From positions 1-64,000 of the forward strand of contig JAYTWR010000127.1 in assembly GCA_043743335.1 (NCBI GenBank): DNA of 64,000 nt, in the 5' to 3' direction. This document shows positions 31,919 through 40,022 of this stretch, one piece after another. The translations under genes and the position numbers were made by a program. A model generated the notes under the pieces. The model ran no database searches and was not told the origin of the DNA. It was given only the letters and a program-made list of their open reading frames with translations. Position 1 is the stretch's first letter. Each line of letters opens with the position of its first letter. The stretch comes from UBA5216 sp043743335 (GTDB taxonomy: Bacteria > Pseudomonadota > Gammaproteobacteria > Burkholderiales > SG8-41).

Positions 31919-32623
31919 TCAACCATGGTGTCGCTGCGCAGTCAGCTTGACGGCGTGCGCCAGCAAATTCACGCCCACAATAATGGCCATCAATACCATG
32001 CCTAGGCCCAGCGCCAGCGGCAAATCGCCCTTGCTGGTTTCCAGAGCGATAGCAGTGGTCATCACGCGTGTGACCCCGTCAATATTGCCGCCGACGATCA
32101 TCACCGCACCAACTTCCGCCGCCGCGCGTCCAAACCCTGCCAGCACCACCGTCATCAGTGCAAAGCGCGTGTCCCACATCAATGTTTGTGCAGCAGTAAC
32201 GGCATCTGCTCCCAGCGAGCGCAGTTGCTCTTCATACTCACCCCATGCGTCTTCAATCACCTGTCGCGACAGCGCGGCGACGATGGGCAGCACCAACAGA
32301 GCCTGTGCAATGACCATCGCTGCTGGCGTAAACAGCAGGCCGAATTGCCCCAACGGCCCGGCGCGCGACAACGTAAGGTAAATCAACAATCCGGCCACCA
32401 CGGGTGGCAACCCCATAAGCGCATTAAACACGGCTACCACCGCCTGCCGCCCGGGAAACCGCGCAATCGCCAGCAGTGCGCCCAACGGCAAACCAATCAC
32501 CGATGCGATCAACACGGCGACCAAACTAACCCGCACACTCAACCAAACAATTTGCCCCAGTTGTGCGTCGCCGCTCGCGACAAGGCGCAGCGCTTCACGC
32601 AGCGCTTCTGTCATGTCGCTCAC
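31919..32623 (-). CDS. tupB: Tungstate ABC transporter permease TupB
   Basis: A 234-residue permease with about five transmembrane helices (VRVSLVAVLIASVIGLPLG and similar). The coupling motif is EEQLRSLGADAVTAAQTLMW, and GRAAAEVGAVMIVGGNI is characteristic of TupB. It is the first tup gene and follows the DsrE-like gene by 16 bases, suggesting one transcript from the formate dehydrogenase through to tupA. Confidence 0.92.
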   Translation of the reverse strand: MSDMTEALREALRLVASGDAQLGQIVWLSVRVSLVAVLIASVIGLPLGALLAIARFPGRQAVVAVFNALMGLPPVVAGLLIYLTLSRAGPLGQFGLLFTPAAMVIAQALLVLPIVAALSRQVIEDAWGEYEEQLRSLGADAVTAAQTLMWDTRFALMTVVLAGFGRAAAEVGAVMIVGGNIDGVTRVMTTAIALETSKGDLPLALGLGMVLMAIIVGVNLLAHAVKLTAQRHHG

Positions 32624-32633
32624 AATTTTTGCT

Positions 32634-32650
32634 TATAAATCAATAGGTTA
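32634..32650 (-). repeat. IHF-like AT-rich repeat, copy 11
   Basis: On the minus strand TAACCTATTGATTTATA. Its TGA (32642-32640) is the stop codon of the DsrE-like gene. Exact IHF-consensus match with a divergent 4-base spacer. Confidence 0.65.
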
Positions 32651-33026
32651 AATAAACCCACTGCTCGTCCATGCAGCGCGCCATGTAGGCCGCTGCACCG
32701 GCAATGCCAGTGACTTCCGGGATGAAGTTCGCTGCATCAACAGCGTGCTCTGCCATAGCCTGACTGCACGCATAAAACTTGGCACCGTGTTCCGCCGCGC
32801 GCTGCATGAAGGTGTAAACCGTTTCACGCTGACGCGGCCCGGTAAACAGCGACGCTGCGACGCCGCGCTCTAAAAGCTTCACCGAGCGGCTGGTGAAATA
32901 CATTTCCACCTCGGCATCCATCGCCGCTGCGGCAGCCGCCAGAAAAAATGGCGTGGCGCACAAGTGTGGCATTTCAGGATCGGCGGCCCACAGCAGAAAC
33001 GCCACGTGGTTTTTCATCATACCCAT
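32640..33026 (-). CDS. DsrE/DsrF-like family protein
   Basis: A 128-residue DsrE-like protein (HVAFLLWAADPEMPHLCATPFFLAAAAAAMDAEVEMYF given in parts: AFLLWAADPEMPHLCATP and AAMDAEVEMYFTSRSVKLL). Members carry or transfer sulfane sulfur on cysteines; candidate Cys are in HLCATP (about 23), FYACSQ (about 87) and MARCMDEQWV (about 118). Cys in FYACSQAMAEHAV occupies the position of the conserved sulfur-carrying Cys of DsrE/TusD. Its start overlaps the stop of the GcvH-like gene by one base. The placement between fdhE and tupB suggests a role in cofactor sulfuration, which is inference. Confidence 0.8.
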   Translation of the reverse strand: MGMMKNHVAFLLWAADPEMPHLCATPFFLAAAAAAMDAEVEMYFTSRSVKLLERGVAASLFTGPRQRETVYTFMQRAAEHGAKFYACSQAMAEHAVDAANFIPEVTGIAGAAAYMARCMDEQWVYLTY

Positions 33027-33460
33027 TAGCTTCTAAAATTTTCCAGCGCCATTTCGGCTTCGAATGCAATGGCAATGTCGTCGCCACTGACCAACTGCGA
33101 CAACGATTCCAGTTTGGCCTCAGATGTCAGGCGCACCAGCCAGCCGCGGCCGTAGGGGTCAGCACTGATCAGCGCCGGTTTGGCGGCTGCCGCCGTATTG
33201 ACTTCAACAAGACGCCCCGCCACCGGCGTGCGCACGGACACTACGGTTTTAGAGAGTTCCAGCAAGCCTGCCGCCCGGGCTGCGGCCAGCACCGTGCCAA
33301 CCGGCTTGGGTGTGAACGCAAAAAACTCGATGGCCAGCGCCACGCCGTACGACGTTGCGCCCAACGTGATTACGCCATCGGCACCACGCTGCACCCACAC
33401 GTTATAGTCTGCGTGATAGTAGCGATCGTCCGGAAATTCGCAGCCACGCACGACGCTCAT
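33026..33460 (-). CDS. GcvH-like lipoyl-domain protein
   Basis: A 144-residue homologue of glycine cleavage H protein. The lipoyl-lysine region reads LELSKTVVSVRTPVAGRLVEVN against the usual VESVKAVSDLYAPVSGEVVEVN; the Lys is conserved. The C-terminal DPYGRGWLVRL matches the H-protein DPYGxGWL. No gcvT or gcvP is near, so a role outside glycine cleavage is likely. Lipoate-binding H-like proteins act with DsrE/Hdr proteins in some sulfur-oxidation systems. It is coupled to the DsrE-like gene downstream and overlaps the PepSY remnant by 4 bp. Confidence 0.82.
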   Translation of the reverse strand: MSVVRGCEFPDDRYYHADYNVWVQRGADGVITLGATSYGVALAIEFFAFTPKPVGTVLAAARAAGLLELSKTVVSVRTPVAGRLVEVNTAAAAKPALISADPYGRGWLVRLTSEAKLESLSQLVSGDDIAIAFEAEMALENFRS

Positions 33461-33936
33461 TCGAGTGCGCCTTGCCGCGCATTGCCAGAAGGCGCATCAG
33501 TGCGCTGACCGCGCGGGCGCGTGCGGCGCGTAGGCTCGAATGTGGCTGCGCGGCGCTTCAGCCACCATACCCACAACCCGGTGGGAAACATTAACAACAT
33601 CGCTAGTCCGGTCAGGCACATCGCAATCTTTCCGGCCATGCCGAAGGCCGAGCCGCTGTGCAACGGAAACAGCCAGTGCATGACGCTCTCGCCCGCCGTG
33701 CGGTTACGCGCGCTGCGTTCAATTACGCGCGCTGCGTTCAAACAGGATTTCACCAGAGCCGGGATGCACCCAAACAATTGTATCACCCAGCCGGTGTACG
33801 TCGCCCTCAGCCTTGAGGTAGAACAAATAGCCCGCAGTCGGTTGCGCCACAAGCCACGACTGGACGGTGCGGACGCTGCCGGAAGAGACGAATGCCTGTG
33901 GACCATTGCGACCGTGTGCCACGCACACCCCAGCGA
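33457..33936 (-). pseudogene. PepSY transmembrane protein, truncated and frameshifted by a 19-bp duplication
   Basis: C-terminal part of a PepSY-TM protein. The upstream piece (VSSGSVRTVQSW...VHPGSGEILFERSARN, ending at 33719) and the downstream piece (NRTAGESVMHWLFPLHSGSAFG...LTGLAMLLMFPTGLWVWWLKRR, ending 33457) are in different frames. The break lies in the exact tandem duplication at 33704-33741. Removing one 19-bp unit gives FERSARNRTAGESVMHW, the expected PepSY sequence. The N-terminal two thirds of the family (normally about 380 residues) is absent, because fdhE lies directly upstream. Members of the family are linked to metal or siderophore uptake and redox. This copy looks non-functional. 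Confidence 0.82.
33704..33741. repeat. 19-bp perfect tandem duplication breaking the PepSY gene
   Basis: TTACGCGCGCTGCGTTCAA twice in a row. Nineteen is not a multiple of three, and the frames of the PepSY pieces change exactly here. Confidence 0.92.
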
Positions 33937-34890
33937 TCAGCCCTGCCCCGGCACGAGGAAATAATTGGGGCTTGCGCGCTGATAGCCCGACTCATCGAGC
34001 AGAATGTCGAGCGGCAACGTCGCCAGATCGTCTGCCACTGGATCGGCCTGCGGATCTTTTTCCTGATTCAGCGATTTAATGTAGCCCTTGCATTCCTCGC
34101 AGGCCTCGGCGCGCACGGCGGCGTTGTTTTTATCGCCATCGTTCTCGTTCTCGATATGATAGTAAGCAAGCTTTTCCTGCGCCTCGCACTGGCTGCAAAA
34201 ACCACGGCCCATGCGCCAGTCGGTGGCGCACAACACGCAATGCAAATAACGCGTTCCAGGCACCGGCACATCGACGCGCAGTACGCTGGCAATCGGCAGC
34301 GAGCCGCACACCGGACACACCGTGGGTACGTCGAGCTTGCGGCATTCGCCCTCGCCCAGCGCGGTGGCGCGTTTGACCCAATGGACTTGCAGCGCCGCAC
34401 CGATGAAAGGTGCCAAGGCGGGCTCCAGCGCCGGGTAATCTAGGCTCAGCAGGCGGCCGGCCTGCGTATCGAGCGCGTCCTCAGTCATTTCTTTGATGAC
34501 ATTCAGCGCGCGCTGTGTGGCTGGCGAGGCATCCGCGTGTATCGCCTGCGCAATGTGGTGAAGCGCGCCGCGCCATGCCGCACCCGGCGGCGCATCCGCG
34601 CCCAGCGGCGGCAAACCGTGCGCCCGGCAACGCGCCAAATGCTGCGCGCTGGGCGCATCAGGCTCGGGATGCGCTTGCAATGCACTGTGCTGGGCAGCAG
34701 CCACGCGAGCCATCAACCGCATGAAGGCCGGCTCGCCTTTAGCGGCTGCGGCCAAGGCGTCAAACCGCGCGGCACGGTCGACAAACACATTCGCCGCATT
34801 AGCCAAACGAAAAGCCGGCGGCTCTTTCAAGCTGCCGGCTCCGGCGAGATCGCCTTGGGGAACGATTCTGATGGGCGGTCGTGACATCAA
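33937..34890 (-). CDS. fdhE: Formate dehydrogenase accessory protein FdhE
   Basis: A 317-residue FdhE, the chaperone needed for maturation of respiratory formate dehydrogenases before export. The C-terminal half holds four Cys pairs: CPVCGS (about 200), CVLCATDWR (about 225), CSQC (about 237) and CEEC (about 270), the rubredoxin-like iron-binding pattern of FdhE. The N-terminal helical half is Ala-rich. It follows the gamma subunit gene by 36 bases on the same strand. Confidence 0.95.
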   Translation of the reverse strand: MMSRPPIRIVPQGDLAGAGSLKEPPAFRLANAANVFVDRAARFDALAAAAKGEPAFMRLMARVAAAQHSALQAHPEPDAPSAQHLARCRAHGLPPLGADAPPGAAWRGALHHIAQAIHADASPATQRALNVIKEMTEDALDTQAGRLLSLDYPALEPALAPFIGAALQVHWVKRATALGEGECRKLDVPTVCPVCGSLPIASVLRVDVPVPGTRYLHCVLCATDWRMGRGFCSQCEAQEKLAYYHIENENDGDKNNAAVRAEACEECKGYIKSLNQEKDPQADPVADDLATLPLDILLDESGYQRASPNYFLVPGQG

Positions 34891-34926
34891 ATCATCGGGC
34901 TGAACTGACTGAGCACACTGAGCCGA

Positions 34927-35556
34927 CTACTTGCCGTCACCACTGACCTCACGGTACCAGCCAGGATGATGATGCTTGGCCCACGCCGCGCTAACGTTGC
35001 CGCGCATCATCGCGCGCAGGGTGCCTTTGACCCAGATGGCAGCGTACACGTGCACGATAATGCCAATCACCAAAATGACCGCCGACAGCGCATGCACCAC
35101 TACAGCTATCCTGTTGATTTCAATAGGAAAACTGCTGGCGAAATAAGGCCGCCACATGAGCACGCCGGTGATCACCAGCAGCCACATGCAAATCACCATC
35201 AGCCAGAACATGTATTTTTGCCCCGCGTTGTATTTGCCGATTTCTGGCAAATCTTTTTCGCGGTTCATGATCACGTCGCGGATCGATTTCATCCAGGTGC
35301 GATCCGCATCGGTCATGCGATTGTGATGCCAGAACTTCACCATGGTGATGCAGAAAAACACAAACATCACCACGCCGATGAACGGATGCAAAATGCGCGC
35401 CCAAGGCCCGCCGCCGAATAATCCGCTGAAGAAAAACAGCGCCGGATGAAACAGTGACAATCCTGACAGCGCCGCGAGTATGAAACACAGCGCCACAATC
35501 CAGTGATTGCCGCGCTCTTTCGGCGTGTACCGCTCTACGAATTTTGCGTCGCTCAT
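34927..35556 (-). CDS. fdoI: Formate dehydrogenase cytochrome b556 (gamma) subunit
   Basis: A 209-residue four-helix membrane cytochrome. It begins FVERYTPKERGNHWIVALCF, where the His near residue 18 is an expected haem ligand; further His occur in ARILHPFIG (about 57), VVVHALSAV (about 153) and GIIVHVYAAIW (about 169). The subunit accepts electrons from the iron-sulfur subunit and reduces quinone. The end of the beta gene overlaps its start by 4 bp. Gene naming fdoI/fdnI is by analogy; the sequence does not distinguish FDH-N from FDH-O. Confidence 0.93.
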   Translation of the reverse strand: MSDAKFVERYTPKERGNHWIVALCFILAALSGLSLFHPALFFFSGLFGGGPWARILHPFIGVVMFVFFCITMVKFWHHNRMTDADRTWMKSIRDVIMNREKDLPEIGKYNAGQKYMFWLMVICMWLLVITGVLMWRPYFASSFPIEINRIAVVVHALSAVILVIGIIVHVYAAIWVKGTLRAMMRGNVSAAWAKHHHPGWYREVSGDGK

Positions 35557-36428
35557 GCTTGCTCCTTCTCTTCGTCTTCAGCCACTTCTTTCGGCCCCAC
35601 CATCACGTAGTGCAGAAAGCCCGCAAACGCCGCCAGCCCCATCAGCGCGGTGGCAATGGGCTTGGTCGCCCCTTTCCACAACGCCACCATGGCGCTTACC
35701 GAGGGGTCTTTGGGCAGGCCCACCAACTCGGGCCGGTCGGCGTGTTTGAGCACATACATCACGTGCGTGCCGCCCACGCCTTTGGGGTCATACACGCCTG
35801 CGTCTTTGTGGCCGCGCTCGCGTAATTCACCGACTCGTTTCTCGGCGTAGATCGACATGTCTTCCTTGCTGCCAAAGCTGATGGCACCTGTCGGACAAGT
35901 CTTCACGCACGCCGGGGCTTGACCCACGGCCACACGGTCGGAGCACAGCGAGCATTTATAGGCTTTGTTATCGACCTTGGAAATACGCGGCACATTAAAC
36001 GGGCAACCGCTGATGCAGTAGCCGCAGCCGATGCAGTTCTCCGAGATGAAATCGACGATACCGTTGGAGTACTTGACGATGGCACCCGGCGACGGACACG
36101 CCTGCAAACACCCGGGTTCCGCACAGTGCATACAGCCGTCTTTGCGGATCAGCCATTCCAGCTTGTCTTTCTCGACTTCGACTTCAAAGAAGCGCATCAA
36201 CGTCCACGAACTCGCCGTCAAATCCTGCGGGTTGTCGTAAACGCCGACGTTGGTACCGACATCGTCGCGCAAATCGTTCCAGCTCATGCACGCGACTTGG
36301 CAAGCCTTGCAGCCGATACATTTCGATTCATCGATCAGCTTGGCGATTTCGGTGGTATGTCGGACGCTCGGGCTGGGCGTAGTGGTGCCCGACCGTGCCG
36401 AAATATCCAGTGATTGCAGTGATGGCAT
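35553..36428 (-). CDS. fdoH: Formate dehydrogenase iron-sulfur (beta) subunit
   Basis: A 291-residue four-cluster ferredoxin subunit. Cys motifs in order: CIGCKACQVAC (about 37-47), CMHCAEPGCLQAC (about 99-111), CIGCGYCISGC (about 132-142), and KCSLCSDR plus ACVKTC (about 157-180). A single C-terminal transmembrane helix (TALMGLAAFAGFLHYVMVG) anchors it, as in FdnH. It transfers electrons from the molybdopterin subunit to cytochrome b. The gene is 12 bases after the alpha subunit and overlaps the gamma gene. Confidence 0.96.
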   Translation of the reverse strand: MPSLQSLDISARSGTTTPSPSVRHTTEIAKLIDESKCIGCKACQVACMSWNDLRDDVGTNVGVYDNPQDLTASSWTLMRFFEVEVEKDKLEWLIRKDGCMHCAEPGCLQACPSPGAIVKYSNGIVDFISENCIGCGYCISGCPFNVPRISKVDNKAYKCSLCSDRVAVGQAPACVKTCPTGAISFGSKEDMSIYAEKRVGELRERGHKDAGVYDPKGVGGTHVMYVLKHADRPELVGLPKDPSVSAMVALWKGATKPIATALMGLAAFAGFLHYVMVGPKEVAEDEEKEQA

Positions 36429-36440
36429 GGTGTCCTCCCT

Positions 36441-39400
36441 TTACGCTTTTTCGATGTTGACGAGGAACGCCTTGTACTCCGGCGTTTGCGAATTGGCATC
36501 GCCCACATACGGTGTTAGCGCATTGGCGAGATAACCGTTTTGCGCAACCCCTTTGAAACCCCAGTGGTTCGGGATTCCCACGGTATGCACCTTTTTGCCG
36601 TTCACATCCAATCCTTTGATTCGCTTGGTAACCACCAGCGCGGCTATCACTTCACCGCGGTTGGATTTCACTTTCACCCTATCACCGTTCTTGAAACCTT
36701 TTTCCTTGGCCAAATCTTCGCCGATTTCAATAAACGGCGAGGGCTGCGTAATGGCATTGGAACGCGCATGTTTAGTCCAGTAGTGCATGTGCTCGGTCAG
36801 CCGATAGGTGGTGGCCGCGTACGGAAAGTCCGCTGCCTTACCAAACGCTTCCATGTCGCCCTTGTACACCCGCGCGGCTGGATTGCTGATGGCCTTGGGG
36901 TTGGTGTTCATCGGGTTCACACCCAGCGGCGTTTCAAACGGCTCGTAGTGCTCAGGGAACGGGCCTTCCGCCATGCCGATAGCGTGCAAGCGCGCCACAC
37001 CTTCGGGGTTCATGATGAATGGCCCCACGTTCTCTTCGGGTGCAGCATTCGGGCGCATATCGGGCACATCCACGCCTGACCACGCCTTGCCGTTCCACGA
37101 CAGATACTTGCGCGATGGGTCCCAGTGCTTGCCTGCCGGGTCCGCCGAGGCGCGGTTATACAAAATGCGCCGGTTGGCGGGCCAAGAATAGCCCCAGTTT
37201 TGAAACACACCCAAGCCTGAAGGATCGCTGTTATCACGGCGCGCCGTCAGGTTGCCGGCCGGTGACCACGAACCGCAATACAACCAGTTGCCGCACGAGG
37301 TCGAACCATCATCACGCAATTGCGCAAAGCTGGTTAATTGCCCAGCGGGCACAGCCACCGTCGGCTTGGCGGTGGGGTCTTTGGGATCGGGGAGCGTCAT
37401 CAAATCCACGATCGCACGGCCTGAATATTCACGGATAATTTCACCGGGATGCGGCGCTTCAGCCACTTGGTATGGCCAACTAAGATTGACGATAGGCTCC
37501 GGCACTTTGCCGCCGTCTTTTTTGTACATCTCACGGATTTTGACAAAAATGCGCGCCATGATTTCGGAATCCGACTTGCCTTCGCCCGGCGCATCGGCGG
37601 CTTTTTCTTTCCACTGCAGCGTGCGACTGGAGTTGGTGAAGGACCCGGTTTCCTCGGCAAACGTCGTCGTCGGCAAACGAAAAACCTCGGTCTTAATTTC
37701 CGCCGGGTTGACGTCATTCAGCGGGCCGAAGTTTTTCCAGAATTCCGAAGTTTCAGTTTCCAGCGGATCGGCCACTACTAAGAACTTAAGCTTGGCCATC
37801 GCCGCTGACACTTTTTTCTTGTTCGGCAGTGCGGCTAAGGGGTTAAAGCCCTGACACAGGAACCCATTGATCTTTCCCTGATGCATCAGCTCGAACATAT
37901 GCAGCACATCGTACGCCGCATCTTTTTTCGGCAAATAATCAAACGCAAAATCGTTGTCCTTAGTCGCCGCATCACCCCAGAATGCCTTTTGCTGGCTGGT
38001 GTGCCACTTCGGGAAGTTCTGCGTAAACGCCATTTGATTCGGACGCAGCGGTTTGCCGGTGAGCCGCTTCAAATAGGCTTCGCGATTGACATCGGAATCC
38101 AGCGGCGCGCCCAAGTAGCCCGGCAGCACTTCCGAATACAAGCACATATCGGTGATGCCCTGCACATTGGCGTGCCCGCGCAGCGCATTCACACCACCGC
38201 CCGGACGCCCCATATTGCCGAGCAGCAACTGGATCATGGCCATGGTGCGGATGTTCTGCGACCCGACGGAGTGTTCCGTCCACCCCAACGCATATAGAAT
38301 CGTCATCACCTTGTTCGGTGCCGAAGTCGCCGCCATTTGCGCGGCGATATTCAGGAACGACGCTTTGGGTGTGCCGGTGACTTTTTCCACCATTTCCGGC
38401 GTGTAGCGCGCGTAATGCTTCTTCATCTGCTGGAATACGCAGCGCGGGTCTTCCATGGTGTCGTCCACCACCACGAAGCCGTCTTTGCCCAACTCGTAGC
38501 CCCACGTTGCCTTGTCGTAATTGCGCTTAGCTTCGTTGTAACCACTGAACAAACCGTTGTCGAAGTTAAATCCTTCCTTGGTCATGAAGGTGGCGTCGGT
38601 GTAGGCCTTGACGTACTCCGTGTGTATCTTGTTATTGCTCAACATATAGTTAATGACACCGCCCAAGAAAGCGATATCACTACCCACACGTATCGGCGCA
38701 TAGGTATCCGCCACCGCTGCTGAGCGCGTAAAGCGCGGATCAACCACAATGAGTTTGGCCTTGCGTTGTTGCATGGCCTCGATCACCCACTTGAAACCGC
38801 AGGGGTGCGCCTCTGCTGCATTACCACCCATAATCAAAACCAGGTCCGTGTTCTTGATATCGACCCAGCTATTGGTCATTGCACCTCTACCGAACGTTGG
38901 CCCCAGACTGGTGACCGTCGGTGCGTGTCATATTCGTGCCTGAGTATCGAGCGCAACCATGCCCATCGCACGCGCAGTCTTGACGCTGATATAGCCGGAT
39001 TCATTCGACGATGCGCTGGAGGCTAGAAAGCCGGTGGTGTTCCAGCGGTTGACGGTGGTACCTGCGGCATTCTTCTCAATGAAGTTCTTGTCGCGATCAT
39101 CTTTCATCAACTTGGTGATGCGATTCAGCGCCTCGTCCCACGAGATGCGCTTCCACTCGTTGGAGCCGGCCTCGCGCACCTGCGGAAACTTCACGCGGTT
39201 GGGGCTGTGAATCATGTCCAGCACACCCGCGCCCTTGGGACATAGGGTGCCGCGATTGACCGGGTGATCGGGGTCGCCTTCGACGTGCATGATCACCGGC
39301 TTGATGTTCTTCGACTTGTCGCCGAGTGTGTACATAATGAGCCCGCAACTCACCGAGCAGTACGGACACGTGCTGCGATGCTCTGTGGTGCGCGATAGTT

Positions 39401-39518
39401 TGAAGCTGCGCACATCGGCCACAGCGCTGGGCGCATAACCCATCAGCGCCAGACTGGATGTGGCCATACCACCTGCTGTAACCCGGAAAAACTGCCGGCG
39501 CGAAACCTTCACGTCCAT
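36441..39518 (-). CDS. fdoG: Formate dehydrogenase alpha subunit, selenocysteine-containing, Tat-exported
   Basis: A 1025-residue Mo/W-bis-MGD oxidoreductase that oxidises formate in the periplasm. The N terminus has a twin-arginine signal (SRRQFFRV), then the 4Fe-4S motif CPYCSVSCG and GTLCPKG. The frame is interrupted only by UGA at 38930-38928 (codon 197), in the context QARI-UGA-HAPTVTSL, exactly where E. coli FdnG/FdoG carry selenocysteine (QAR[VI]-Sec-HGPTV). The downstream frame resumes without shift (GPTFGRGAMTNSWVDIKN) to the C terminus. ATG 39518 has GGAGG about 9 bases upstream. It heads a unit with the beta and gamma subunits, fdhE and probably the tup genes. An annotation that stops at UGA would split it into two false genes. 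Confidence 0.95.
38890..38930 (-). promoter_or_regulatory. Selenocysteine UGA and SECIS-like hairpin
   Basis: After UGA and 11 bases comes GGUCACC, loop AGUCU, GGGGCC (38916-38899), a 6-bp stem with one bulged A and a loop containing GU, as in bacterial SECIS elements read by SelB. Confidence 0.82.
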
Positions 39519-40022
39519 GGTGTGCCCTCCTCGATGACAAACTAAACTCGCTACCGCTTGAAGAGTGTCAACCAGCGAACGGCCGGATCCTCTCCGTCTG
39601 CGGTGCCCTTTACAGACCGCGCGTCCTTTGTTTTTTTGGGCTCGTTGCTTGCCAGTATTTTCTGCACAAGCCCGAATGTTGGACAAACGTAAAGTAACAC
39701 ACTTTTATTTCATTGCCACACTAAAACCCGGCGTGAATTCGACACGCTCAGTTATGGCTTTTTGCATCATGAGCGGCCTTGGTGCAAGCCGCCATCTGTC
39801 GCTCTGCGCTGGGCTGATATCTACACGCGCGCCAGAACAGGCTATTGTTTATAATTCAATAAAATCATTTAAAAACAATTAGTTATACCTATTTTCCCCA
39901 ACAGGGCCAAGCCCTTTTCAAACGCTGCGCACGCGCAAGATAGTCTCCCGGCACGGCAGGCAGTCAGATAAAATTCCCCGCATCATCCGCACCCTAATCC
40001 TGAACAAAAGCTGACACCCAAC
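39519..40022. other. Intergenic region between divergent formate dehydrogenase and moeA genes
   Basis: About 500 bases without a gene I can support. It must hold the promoters for both directions. The visible elements are one IHF-like AT-rich repeat (39871-39885) with a neighbouring AT-rich stretch (ATAATTCAATAAAATCATT at 39851), an arrangement compatible with IHF-assisted activation. I did not find a convincing sigma-54 or sigma-70 pair. Confidence 0.5.
39871..39885 (-). repeat. IHF-like AT-rich repeat, copy 12
   Basis: AAAAACAATTAGTTA, in the divergent region 137 bases upstream of moeA. One mismatch to the IHF consensus. Confidence 0.6.

Noticed and set aside
38928..38930. UGA as a true stop splitting the formate dehydrogenase into two genes or a pseudogene
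   Set aside because: Frame, protein similarity and a SECIS-like hairpin all continue across it, and the position equals the known Sec residue of FdnG/FdoG.
39519..40022. Molybdenum cofactor riboswitch before moeA
   Set aside because: No matching conserved stem and loop pattern was recognisable in the region.
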